Positions 47,314 through 59,925 of a DNA stretch of 64,000 nucleotides are shown one piece after another. The stretch spans positions 10,648,441-10,712,440 of the forward strand of contig CM070561.1 in the NCBI GenBank assembly GCA_036346405.1, given 5' to 3'. The notes beneath the pieces are model-generated. The model was given only the letters and a program-made list of their open reading frames with translations, had not been told where the DNA came from and did not search any database. How positions within the stretch are numbered: the first letter of the stretch is position 1; every line of letters begins with the position of its first letter. The translations under genes were made by a program, and so were the position numbers. Source of the stretch: Phyllostachys edulis. Taxonomy: Eukaryota; Streptophyta; Magnoliopsida; Poales; Poaceae.

Positions 47314-50300
47314 GCCCCATTGGGTTCCTCCGTAGCTTCTTTGGCACTCTTTCAAGTTCTAGCTTGCTTTGGTGCCTTCTAAGCTTTGCTCTTCCTTGAC
47401 CTCCATTCTTGGCCGCCATTGCTGGAGCTTGGAGCTCCTCGGTGGACAAGGGTCCCTGGAGTTTTCCTCCTTTTTCTCTGAGCTCCATTTGTACCATCCC
47501 CTCTGGGACCAAGACCTAACTCGCTTTGGTTTGGGCATTTACAGAGGTGGACAAAGAGGAGCTTGGAGCAGGAGCTTTGGCCGTGGAGCAACCCCATCTT
47601 CTCCAACTCAGGCCATCACCATCCTCAACCTCCCCGGCATCTTAAGGACCTCCAGGTACACCTCCTGTTAGTCCTTTAGATGCTGGCACCCGCTTGAATG
47701 CATGTTGCGGAGCTGAAGTTTTGGCACCAGCTTGAATGTCGCGCGGAGCTTCATTTTTGCTTTTCGGTTTTGGCCGTCTTTGGTCAATTTGCCCTCTCCG
47801 GCTCATGCGGCGTTCAAAGCCGTCGCCGTTGAGAGGAGGTCCTTGGGTGCACAGCGTTATTGTGCACTCGGTGGTACCATTGACCTCACCGGCGGGCTCT
47901 ACATCGCCGGCGAGACCACTTCTTCACGCTTCGGGATCTTTGTCGGACGCCCCGGCGTGTCATTGTCGTTTTAGGACAAAGCTTCACCATTTTATTGCGC
48001 TAATCATTTGCTCCCATCATTGTAATCAATGGGCGTCTTAAGCGCCTTAAATCCACCCTTTAATGCGTGCATTTAAGACCTCCCCAGCGGACCTCCTCAT
48101 TGTCCCGGCGCATTTATTCCATGTCCAGCGGCGCGCTACTGGTCTCGACATCGAGACCTCCTCCGAGGAGATCCGAGCGCCCAAGACCTCCCCTTGTGCA
48201 ATCGTGGCCGTCCGGACCTCCACGGAGGTCTGTGGCGTTAGGACCTCCTTAGGACCTCCCTAGGTTATCTCGGCCGTTCATGACCTCCCGGGTAGATCTT
48301 GACCGTCAAGGTCCTCCCTGACGATCCGAACCATCGAGGACCTCCTTGGAACATCTGGACCGCCCGGGACCTCCCCTGTGAGGTCTTGGCGATGTAGATC
48401 TTCCTCGGGGAGATCTTGGTAGTTTAGATCTTCCTTTGGAAGATCTCACCGTTGAGGACCTCCCCTTTAGATCTGGTCCGTTCCGGACCTCCTTTCTGTG
48501 TTGTGGTCCGTTGGATCTCCCATCTACGCCACGACCTCCCCTCACCTCGCGCATGTGAGTTGCTAAGAGGTCCAGGACCTCTGGACTTCACGTGCGCGTG
48601 TGTGATGTTCTCCTGGGAGGTCTTGAGCCGTTGGATCTGAGATCTGTGGCTCACGTCCTCCCATACCCTTGTGAGTTTTAGAAATTCCAATGAAGTCTTA
48701 GTTATAGAACTGAAATAAGGTATAGACTTTAGAATTTCATATCTTTCTCATTTTAAATCCATTTGAGGTCATTCAAATCGTGTTGGCTCTGTCTTGAACT
48801 TAACTTTAATCCAAAAATGATTGTAAGTTGAGTTCAGCTCCAGAGCAGAGTTTGCTATTAGATTTTAAAACCAACTTTAAAATATACACTTAAATCAATG
48901 CTTAACTTGTAAAACCCATAACTAATGCTCTGTGGTTTATTTTTGAGTGAGACCAACCTTGTTGGTTTCCTCTATTAATGAACCCACTGTGAGAATTAGT
49001 TCTGAGCATGTTGCTGTTTTAGAAATGAGGACTTGTGCATTATAATTTTGTTCAAGTTCTTGTTTTTGAAAAATTATATAAAGTGCATAATAGCTCCAAA
49101 TGAGATGAACTCAATTGTGTTATTCATCTCATGAGGTGCTGGTTTTACAATAAAAATCTCAGCCTCACCACTTTTCTAGAAAATGTTGCCTCATAATTAA
49201 ATTAGTGAATAGTGCAGTTTGGTAATTTTTAGGGCTGAGCAGAATTGTTTTGCTCATATCTTTTGTATTGAGAATCCAAATCCATTGGTTCTTGTTGCAA
49301 AATTTCCTAAAAATCATCCCCTTGCTGCTGTAGAAAATTCAGGGTATTTGGAGTTCGTTTGCTGTGCTATCTTTGTTGCCTTTAAATCGTTCTTATCGGT
49401 TCGTTATCGCTTTTCCGTTAGGTTTCGACATTTGTGGTGATCCCGAGAGCGACCCTCTGCCACAATTTGAGCAACAGCAACAAGGCAAGCAGTTTGACCA
49501 TTTCCCATCATGTCCCATTACTTTAAAGCTTAATACTTTGTTTTACTTCTATGTATGCATGCTACTTTGTGTTAAATGTCGTTAGTAATCCTATAGTCGC
49601 ATAATCTGTAGGAATTCCTTATCCTCTACTACCAATGAGCCTAGGTTATTCGCTGTGGTTTGAGCTCGTTGGATGAGCTCTTATCACTTAGTAGTTGCGT
49701 TTCCCTTTGCTTAGACATGCTTAGCTATCGGTAGTATTGGGCGATCATCGACTTAGTCGATGATCTTGATCACTTAAAAAATGATTATTACTCCTATATG
49801 TCCAGCACTTGTGCTTTGATTAATTTGTAAAATCAAAAGCTGAAAATAAAAGATTGATTTAGACTTGGGCATATTGGATGGATGGTGCGGTTTTGGAATG
49901 TGGTGGTATGCTGGGTCCCTAAGGACCGAGTACTTGGGTCACTAAGCCAAGCGCTTTAGCGTACTAACCACGCGAGGGCATATGGAACCCTCTTGACTAA
50001 GTACTCTAGGAGGTGTTAATTATGAGCGAGCTCGGTTGGTGTGTTTTCAAAACAAATGTATATGTGTAGTGTGGGAGGGAGCATTGGCTTAGGGTAGGTC
50101 GTCTAATGTCTCCTTCTCCCGTGGGTTGTGCAGCTCGTAATTAGCATTCATCCTTTGGAAAGGTCTCGTAGGACTTAGCCGTGCAAAGGCACACCTTCGG
50201 AAGTGTGCGTAAAGGAAAGGCGATGCGGCGTGTGGGTGCAGTGGTACACCTGCAGGATAAAACTATTGAATAGCCTCGTCCTAGGTTATGGACATGCTTG

Positions 50301-52287
50301 GTAAGGTCGTTCAAGACTAGACTACAACCTTTAATTAAAACTTGACATGGTTGGTATGAGCGGGAGTTCATGCTATTGTTGTGGTGACTTGGGTGGGTCA
50401 CTTCGGGTTGTTCTTGTTGTTGTTATTATGTTATTATCTCGTTGTTATTTCAACAATTAAAATGCTTTGTCAAATTGCTTTCAATCTACTATGTTATTGC
50501 AAATGAAACTTGCTTTATGCTAAAATGAGTCCAAAGCCTCATCCACTTAAATAAAGCTTGCATGTAGCTAAATTATAGTTCTGTTATCTTACGTCGGTCT
50601 TGCAGTACAATAAACAAGTTATTGTACTCATTTGCTTGCTTAACAACTTTGTTGCAGAGGAGGTAGAGCCCAAAGGGCTTTACTTTTCTTGTTGTCTTGG
50701 TGGTTGGGAGAGCGACTAGCTTGGCGGTCGGTCGATTGCCTTGTGGGCTAAAGGCACCTTGGTTGGCTCTTATTTTGGCCATCTTTATGGCACTTTTGCT
50801 TCATTGTTATCTTTTTGTAATTATTGTTATTTGGCCTAAGGGCCTCTCTTTTGTAATATCTATTCCATATTAACGTTAACTTCTGGTTTGTTGCTTATGT
50901 ACTATGTGTTGTATGGAATTGATGCATTCTTTTGTTGTGAGGTATGTGTCTTGCATGCAGGAAGTATACATCTCTCGAGACCGAGTTTATTTGGTTGATA
51001 ATACTAGGGTCAATTGGATGACTAGGTATTATGAGCCTAATAAATCCGGGTGCTCACAGGACCTCCTAGACCAAATCTTGACCGTTAAGACTTTCCTTTG
51101 GGATCTTAGCCGTCAGGACCACCTCCGGTCATACCGTTTTGTAAATCCGGTACTACCGCTACCAGCAATTTCACTTCAATCCTTTGAACCTCTTTTGTCC
51201 TTCAGGACCTCTTCGTGTTCTCTAGGACCTCCCTTATGTTCACTGGACCTCTCTCGTGCGGTCCAGACCCTATTCTTGTTGGATCTAACAGTCCAGACCT
51301 TGTCCTCGTTAGATCCAAGGGTCCAGACCTTATCCTTGTGGATCTAGCGGTTCCGACCTCATTTGTGTTAGATCTCAGGGTCCAGACCTCATGCCTGTTA
51401 GATCTAATAGTTTGATCTTATCTTTGATAGATCTGAGGGCTCCAATTCTACCCGCGTATTCTTGCCTCCGCGGACCTCTCCTTTCTATTGATTGCGGCTG
51501 TTAGGATCTTCTTTGAGAGGTCCTAGCCATCAGATCTCTACCTTGCTATTTGATCTTGACCGTTGGACCTCCCTTTTGGAGATCTAACAGTCAGGACCTT
51601 CCCTTTTCACATGATTTCGACCATCGAACCTCCCGTGAGTAGGTCTTTTGGGACTTCTTGTCTATGGGGCCTCCCTATTGTGTGTCTTCTGGATATCCTG
51701 TCCGTAGGACCTTCCCCATGTGGAGTCTTGTGGATCTCCTCGTGGACCTCCTCCACGTCCAAACCTCCTTTGTGCATGTTTGGACTTCCTCCACGTCTGG
51801 ACCTCCTCTGTTTGTATTAGGACCCCCTGTCCAGGACCTCCTTATAAGCTCTCTGGACCTCCTTGTTCTTTGGGCTTAGGACTTTCTAAGCCGGCAGGAC
51901 CTCCTAAGTCTTTCAGACCTCCTCAAAGACCTCTCTTGTGGGTCAAGACCTCCCTCTTTGACCCGACTGTTTCTAAGTTGTCTGGCCCCACTTGCCAGAC
52001 TTTGCCATCCTCATCTTCCTTTGCCACCTTAGTACTTTGTGCATTTAATACAAGTCATGTTGCATTAAATGCAGCTACATATGTGGCTGGTTACTCTGAA
52101 TGTGGTCACTGAGTGGCACCGTTGTTATCTTTCCTTGTCTCCTCCCTTAACAGCATCCATTGTCCTCTCCTTTTTGTCCTTCACCAAATTGGTGGTGACA
52201 CTTGCCCTGACACCCACCTACTTTTGACCCATTTTTCACACTTACCTTGACATGTACGCTTCTAGTATCCCCCTTCTCGGTTTTGGC

Positions 52288-52293
52288 TATAAG
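52288..52293 (+). promoter_or_regulatory. Putative TATA box of the family-B LTR, cut off by an insertion
   Basis: GGCTATAAGTAGC; the nested solo LTR starts at 52298, five bases downstream, so the promoter is separated from its own transcribed region. Confidence 0.5.
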
Positions 52294-52999
52294 TAGCTGT
52301 AACATCCCAAATCTGGATCTGTGTTTCAAATGTAAGAAAATGAGTAGAAATTAAAACTTTTCTTGCATCTGGAAGTTTTTGAACAATTCTGTAATTCTTG
52401 TAAAGGAATTATGGGAAATCAAAACCAAAATCTCTGTTGATGAAGTCATGACCTCTTTAAAACTTTTTAAGAAAAGTTAAGTGATCAACATCGGGAAATT
52501 TTATGTAAGGTTTATCCTAGAGTCATCAACCTCCATTCAAAATTTCAGAATTTTTGGGGTTAGTTTGCTACCTCTAAAAAAATTCTTCCAAACTCAGCTT
52601 TCAAATTCAAACCCTAAACTAGTTTCACTGTTCCTCGGGTGCACTCGTTTGCACTGTTGCGCTCGAGCCACTTTCTAGTTGGCCAAACCCAACCGTATCC
52701 CAGCTCAGCCCGAGCCTTTCCCTCGCGCAAGCGTTGTGCGCCGTTGGATCGAAATCAACGACCATGACCTCCCTTCTCCTCCGCGACCTCCCCTTGTCCT
52801 GGTCGTAACCATCGGATGTAAATCCATCGGCCACGACCTCATACCCCCTTTTCAGCGTCGCGCGCCACAGCCACGACCTCATACCCCCTTTCAGCGTCGC
52901 GCGCCACAGCCACGACCTCCTATCTCTGTTGTGCGCCATCGGATGTAAATCCATCGGCCACGACCTCTTTTTGGAGATCTTGACCGCTCCAGACCTCCC

Positions 53000-53230
53000 C
53001 TTTTCTTGTCGTAACCGTCCGATGCAAATCTAACGGCGGCAACCTCCCTTTTTCCTTTTCGGACCCGTCCGTTTCAAATCCAATGGTCCACGATCACCTC
53101 GATTCAGATCTACTGGTCCACGATCACCTCGATTCAGATCTACTGGTCCACGACCACTCCGTTTCAAATCCAGTGGTCCACGACCACCGAGCAAGATCAA
53201 TGGTCCACGACCACCCGATCTTGATCTAAC
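53000..53230. repeat. TGGTCCACGA tandem units
   Basis: Five or six diverged units of about 34 bp (CAAATCCAGTGGTCCACGAC and variants) just upstream of the GC-rich island; probably derived from the palindromic GACCTCC units. Confidence 0.75.
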
Positions 53231-53369
53231 GGTCAAAATCATCTCACGCTGTTGGTTCGACTCGACCCATTTAACCCTTTGGGCTCGAGTTGGTTTGTTT
53301 CATCTCTCGTCGATGGGACTGCGCTGTCTTGATCATCCCTTACCTCCCCCCGGCCAGCGGCGTGCGTGT

Positions 53370-54420
53370 GTGCGATGAGCATGGCGTGGGCGTCGCGATC
53401 TCGCCCCTCCAAGCGTCCTTCTCAGCGGCTCTCTCTGGCGCTAATCAATGCGCGTCCAGGTCCGCCCCAAAGTCGTAGTCGCCCTGCTGCCTTGTCCCCT
53501 CAGCATCGCCAGGCCAAAGCATCATGTCGACAGTGCGCCATCGTCATGCTGCGGAAGCTCCCTTGTGCGCATCGCCATAAGCGAGCGAAGAGCGCCTCCT
53601 TGCCCTGTTGTTTGTTCCTTTGCCCCAATCCATGTTTCCCCTTTTCTTGTCTCCACCGCATTGGAGCCGTTGCTCCTGGCTTCTTCATCTTCCCCCACCG
53701 AGCTCTCTTCTTCCTCCCCCATGGAGCCAAGCCCCTCCACTCCACTGCCGCCGCCGCCCCATGGAGATCCTCCCTCTCCCAGCCGCCGGCCGCCTCCCAA
53801 GCTCGCCGCGCCCCCAGATCCGCCGGCCACCACCACACCCGGCTCGTCTTTGCCTCTTCCGACCGCCGCCATTCCCCCAGCCAGCTGCCTCCCCTGGTCG
53901 GCCATGGCACTGTCGCCTCGATCCGCCTCCATGCGCCTTGGGATCCGCTCCGCGCGTCGCCTCCCAGCCTTCGGTCCAGGCGCCGACCACCGCCTCTCCC
54001 TCACCCAGAGCCGGCCGCATCTCCTCCTCCCTGTTGCCCAGCCCGGCCACCTCCACCACCCGGCCCGGCTCCCTTCGTCTCCCTGTGCACCGGCCACCTC
54101 CATCGACCGCGGCCCAGCTCGCCGCCCTGCCTCCACCCGAGCTGCACTGTTTTCACTGCTCCACCGCCGCCCTGGATCCGCCTCCCTCAGCGCCGGTCCG
54201 CCCTTCACCAGCAGCCCGCCACCACAGGTCGCCTCCACCACTCGGTCCATGGCGCCGCCACCCTGGTGTGTGCTGCCGCGCCCCGCGCCAAGGACCTTCA
54301 CCGCCGACTCACCCTGGCTCCTCCGGCACTTCCTTGACCGCCAGCGGCAAGCCGATGCCGAGCTACCTTCGGTCCCCTCCTCCTTGCCCTCTATGTGTTT
54401 GTGTGTATGCCTCAAAGAAT
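53370..54420 (+). other. GC-rich, proline/serine-coding-like island inside the solo LTR
   Basis: Open in all three plus frames and one minus frame for about 300 codons, because stop codons are scarce. Translations are low-complexity (PPP, SSP, RRR) with no domain I recognise. An intron-like break follows near 54437 (CCCTACAG). It could be LTR leader sequence or a captured host exon. I do not call a gene. Confidence 0.4.
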
Positions 54421-57400
54421 GATTCTTGTTTCCCTACAGGTGGAGCTCGCCTCGGCCACCCCCTGTCCATTTCATCTGTGCTCGACCACTGCCGGTGTCC
54501 CCTTCGCCGTCGCCGTTGTGCAGACTCGAACCACTTGGCCATGATGTTTCGATTCACTGCCATTCATCCAATTGTTAGCTCCGGTTTTCTTTCTATACAC
54601 TTTATGCTCTCCTCTGTGTATGTTTGATGTTGATGAGTATGTTTGGTGCTCTCCTCTGTGCATTCCCTACTGATTAGTGGAAAGTGTTCTTTGTCAAACT
54701 ACGGAATGTCATTTAGTCTAGTAATGTACTGAACAAATTGATGTTTAAATTGGGAAGGAAGATTAGCTTATAGCATTTTTGCTCGGTCATCTCTTGCTGT
54801 TATAGGAATATAAGCAGTAACCTAAATTCGGAGTTGTCATGGGATTAATGATCATGTTATTGCAGTAGCTAGCAATGTTAGTGTTTTGATGAGTAGTTAT
54901 ACATGCATATCTAATGAAGCAATCAAATCTGAAAATCATTTAGGGTTAAGAATGTTCGAATTCAGCAATGAATTAGCTATTTTCCTTTTATGCTTTGTTA
55001 AGCTTTTAGGTCACTCAGTTTTTGCTTAACAAATGAGTATGTAAACTTACAAGAATATTGGTTAACACCCAAACCATTCAGACAATTTCAGTGATAAGAG
55101 TTCTTAGAACAGGGAAAGAAATTAGAATGCAAATAACAAAAACAGTAATTTCCATTTCTTAATCATGAGCAAAAAAAAAGGTTCCTAGATGAAACTTGCT
55201 TTTGTCAGTAGGCTGATAACCCTTCTTGCTTTCTTTTCCTTAGAAGATGATTGTTCCTTTTGAGCTTAGACCTTTAGCTAACACTTAAACTAACAGAGGC
55301 AAGATAGGAAAACAGTACACTTGTAACAGTGAGGTAGAGCTTTGTCTAATACCAATACAAATGGATTCTAAAATATAATTACTAGTCATTCCCATGTAAC
55401 CTAACAGAATAAAATGTTTTGTAATCCAAAATTTGAATTAGTGGCTAGTAAACATCAGTAGACCTATTGCCATAATTTCAACTTTAGAAATGTATAAATA
55501 ATTCAATTTAACTTCAAATAAAGTAAACCCAATTTTGCTGATCTTAGAATACCATGCTCTACCTGTCATAAAATTTTCACACTCAACAACCTCCTAGAAA
55601 ATTGTGCGATGAACAGTACCCGAAAACAATTAAATTGGAGTTTCCAGCCGATTGAAATTGTTTTAGCCATAACTTTTTCATACTTTATCCAAATCGAATG
55701 ATTCTTGTTGCTAAATTCATTTAAAATCGTGGTCTTCCTGCTGTATAAATTTCATGGATTTTTGTTGACTTTGGATTTTGAATCTTTTTCGGTGTTCGTC
55801 GTTTTTATTGGATTTTCTCGTTCTTGCGATAGGTACCAACGATATTATCGATTGGGAGAGTATTCCTCTGCAGCAAGAAAGTTATCTCCAGCAAAGGCAA
55901 GCAGTTTGATCATATTCATCCAATTCCCATTACTTTAAAGTCTAATACTTTGTATTTACTTGTATGTATGCATGCTTTTGTGTCAAATTAATTTTATCGA
56001 TTAGAGGTAGCTATTCCTATGCATGGTTGTCTTTAAATTATTATCCACTGCCACAAACCATAGGATAATAATCTCGCTGGTGGATTAGAGCCCGGCGATT
56101 GTATTATACTCTTTTAGTGTCTTTTCGGTGTCATGCTTAGAAATGCCTAGCTTACGGTAGAAATGGGCGGTTGTCGACTTATGTCGATAACCTTGATCAC
56201 ACAAAACTATTATTCCATTAGGTCCAGCATGTATGCTTTGTTACTTTGTAAACAAATAAAAATGAAAAATAAGAGATTGATTTAGACTTGGGCATATTGG
56301 ATGGATGGTGTGGTTTTTGGAATGTGGTAGTATGCCTAAGTCCCTAAGGACCGAGTATCTTGTTACACTAAACCAAGCAATTATGCGTACTAACCACGCG
56401 AAGGGCATATGGAACCTCTCTTGACTAAGTACTTTGGGCGGTGCTAATTGGGGTCGCTCGGTTGGTGTGTTTTAAAGATAAAATGTGTGTGGGTGATGTG
56501 GGAGGGGAGAATTAGCTTCCGGGTAGGTCGCCTGATGTCTCCTTCTCCCCGTGGGTTGTGCGGGTCAGAATTAGCACTGTCCATTGGAAATGTCTCGTAG
56601 GACTTAGCCGTGCCGACATACCAACGGAAGTGTGCTTGGCGAAAAGGCGGTCTGACGTGTGGGTACAGTGGTACACCCTGCAGGGATAAAACTATTCGAA
56701 TAGCCTCGTCCTAGGTTATGGACACGCTTGGCAAGGTCTTTCGAGAACTAGACTACAACATTTAATTAAAACTTGATGGGTTGGTATGAGTGGATGCTCA
56801 TGCTATTGTTGTGGTGGCTATTGGGTTAGCCACTTCCAGGTTGTTGTTACTGTTGTTATTATTATTGTATCGTTGTTATTTCAACAATTACAAATGCTTT
56901 GTCAAATTGCTTTAAATCTATTACATTATTGCAATTGTAAACTTGCTTTATGCTAAATGAGCCTAAAAAGCCTTCCACTTACATAAAGCTTGCATGTAGT
57001 TAATTATAGTTCTGTTATACTACACGTCAGTCTTGCGAGTACAATTTTGTACTCATCGGCCTTCTTGTGGCCCTTTCTTTTGTTGCAGAGGAAGAAGTGG
57101 ATCCCCAAAGGGATCAACTTGTGTGAGATGTACCATGGTTTGACGACTAGCTTGGCGTCCGGTTGGTTGCCTTGTAGGTAAAGGCACACTAATTGGCTCT
57201 TATTTGTTGCCATCTTATGGCCTTGCTTCATTGTTTATTTACTTATTTGGTATGTCTTTTGGCCGTTTGGCCTGTTGTAATAAACCTCTATATTATGTAT
57301 GTCTTTTGTTCTTGTGCTTCGGTTCTATGTGATTGAATGGAATTGATGCATAATTTTGTAAAAGGGTGTATGTACAGCATTTCTGGGATGTACATATTTT

Positions 57401-59925
57401 CCCGAGGCACGGGATATTTTGTTTGTGATACTAGGGTCGATTGGATGACTAAGTATTACAAGCTAAATATTCTGGGGTCTCACAGTAGCCCAAACAGCCT
57501 TTCTTCCACAACTTTTTCCACACTCAGCAATTTGACTCTTGCTCAGAAGGCTTCTTGGGGAAACTTTGCTGCCAAGAACTTCACCAGGGTTCTCCATTAC
57601 CAAGTGCCTACCATTGGAGGCTCTGGAGCATTGGTGCCGGCCTTAACCACCACGGTGTTCCACGACCTCCTATTCATCCATTATTTCCTCCTTATTCCTG
57701 GTAAGTCTCCTTGTGTACTACTCCATTCTCGTTTTACCTCCACATTGAGCGATGGCATCCTTCCAGGACCTCCTCTCTTGGATTCTCTTCGGAACTCTAT
57801 GGTTTGCATCTGAAGATCACCTCTTTGGACTCTGCGCAAGCATCATCATCATGGTCTTTTGCTAAAGCCACCTCTCTGGTCTTTTGTGAGGACCTCCCTC
57901 ATTGGACCTTCTCTCAGTAAGTTAGGACCTCTCCCAAAGAACCTATTCTCAGCAAAATGTTCTTTTGACCATGTAGATCTTGGCGTTCCCAGAGAGCAGA
58001 GCTGTGAGGCAGAGTAGGTTCCTAAGCTATCAAGCAAGAGGCAAGTTACACTCTTGATCATATTGCACCCAATATTTCAATTTATTTATGTTCTGTTTCA
58101 AAGTATCATGCATGCTTATTTCTACCAAGTTATTTCAATACCTGTCTTTAAACACATAGTTATGCCTATTTCCCTCATATGGCCAACTTTGATATTGAAC
58201 CAAACTTGTTGTCACCTTAGACAAAACCTGGTTGATACAATAGTGTGAACCAGGAGCAATTGTGAAACCTATGCTTAGTCTTGCTTAGACCAAAAGTATT
58301 TGATTTGGGGAAATCTTTACCATCATGACCAACTACTGTTTTAAATGTTTTCACCATGACATTGGGTTGTCATGGCAGAATGAAAGTGTTGCTGGATAAG
58401 CAAAGAAAAGGAAAATGGATTTGGACTGGGGCGAACTGGTTGCTTGGTGGGTGCAATGTGTGTGCACGGACTCTATCCTGGGTAAGGTTGAGGTCCAGGG
58501 GTTTGTGGAAGTCGCCCTAGTCAATTGAGGACCGGCCTTTGAGCGTCCCTTTGCTAGGCCTATAATGGGCTATGCCTTATCGTACAACCACATGTCTCCA
58601 GAATGGGGCGTGGGACCTGGCTGAATAATTTGCAGAGTTCTACCACAGTTGTTCCATATTGGATGTGTGGGAGGTCTTTCATGGCCAATGGTCTTTTATA
58701 ACCTACTGTTCCCACTGGTGCAAGAGGGGGCTTTCCGCCGGGTTTCTATCCATAGGAAAGTGAAACCTTAGCAGGGAGGAGCTGTGGTGGAATAATGCTT
58801 TGTAAAAGCCTTGTCATGAACTCTAGACCTCTTACCTTCGGCAGTGAGAGGTGGCATTGACGAATGCCGGACAAACTAGAGGAATCATGTCGTGTGGGTA
58901 AAGTGTACAACCTCTGCAGAGTAAAAACTATTCGAATAGCCGTGTCCACGGTCATGGACGTGCTGGCAAAGACCACTCAAAGTTAGACCTGGTTTTGTTT
59001 TCAAAAGGTTTGGTGAACTGATTTTGGGATTCCTATCCCATGGGTTTTGGGTAGGGAGCCTTGTGACAGGAGGGTATCCTTCACCACTTGTGATGAATGA
59101 ATATCCAACCGAAAACAGATTGTTAAATGAATTTTATTTATTGTGTAATGCCTTGAAACCTATTACTGGTAATTGGAAATAAACATGACTTTACGCAAAT
59201 CAACCATATTAAGCCTTCCTTTGTGATATCCGTTTATGCATGTCATTTTGTTATCTAACGGGTGTAACTTGCGAGCACGGTTGTTGTGCTCACTCTTGCT
59301 TGCTGCTATCTTTAGCAGGGTATGGAAGCCTTGGGTGGATCTTGCTGTGGACCAAGTGGTCCTGGGCCGACTAGGATGCGCCCTCCAGCCGATTGCCTGT
59401 GGTGTATCGGGTGGCCTAAATGTTTTACCTTCTGCTGTATTTTTGTTTGTTGGCTTGTAAGCTCTCTCGTAAACAACTCTCTTGATATTAATAAAGCTTG
59501 TGTTGTTGCAATGATTCCACTATTGTTGCTGTGAAGAGCTAGCTATGGTCCTTGGGACTAGCTCATTATGCACAGGGAACCTTGGAGCAAGCTTAGTCCT
59601 CCACGACCATCCTCAGGTTTGGACGTGTATGGTTCTGGGGTGGTCTCAGTCCTCCACGACCTCCTCTGGTGGGTCGCAGGTGATCTTGGGATGACCTCAA
59701 ACCTCCACGCCTTCCCCTTGTCTGGCCGTAGGAGATCTTTGGGGGTGCTCCCTGGCTCCACGACCTCCTCGGGCTTGTTCTCCTGGACTTCCAGGAGGTC
59801 TCACTGACCTCTGGGAGGTCTTAGGATCGACCGAGAGATCCTTTTAGGACCTCCTGGAAGGTCCTGGTGGACCTTCTTGGAGCTCTTAGAGGACCTCTCG
59901 GGTGCCCTAGGGTTGGGTCGTTACA

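Larger units (their letters stand above)
45584..51058 (+). mobile_element. Gypsy solo LTR, family A, 5475 bp
   Basis: TGTAACATCCC...GGGTGCTCACA, flanked by perfect GGACC duplications (45579-45583, 51059-51063). No internal domain. It contains a hairpin array at 46140-46840, a TATAAA at 47308, a GC-richer transcribed-looking half, and an AT-rich 3' half collinear with 28793-32586 and 54750-57484. The family is probably Tekay-like by association with the gag-pol at 37610-39720, but the link is inferred. Confidence 0.94.
52298..57484 (+). mobile_element. Gypsy solo LTR, family A, 5187 bp
   Basis: TGTAACATCCC...GGGGTCTCACA with perfect GTAGC duplications (52293-52297, 57485-57489). No gag-pol. 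Its 3' half (about 54750-57484) aligns by eye with the other family-A copies. Its middle (53370-54420) is a GC- and proline-codon-rich island not obvious in the copy at 45584, so it is a sub-family or carries extra sequence. Confidence 0.94.
44351..59925 (+). mobile_element. Gypsy solo LTR, family B, holding two nested solo LTRs
   Basis: Begins TGTAACACCC and ends GGGTCGTTACA, with perfect 5-bp CGTAA duplications (44346-44350 and 59926-59930). Removing the two nested LTRs and their duplications leaves about 4.9 kb with no gag-pol, so it is a solo LTR left by LTR-LTR recombination. Its three pieces are 44351-45583, 51064-52297 and 57490-59925. They are rich in GACCTCC, with a TATAAG at 52288 just before the second nested insertion. 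Confidence 0.93.

Noticed and set aside
53366..54627. Four overlapping open frames of about 300-340 codons
   Set aside because: They lie in all three plus frames and one minus frame of the same GC-rich sequence inside a solo LTR, with low-complexity translations. Scarcity of stop codons explains them.
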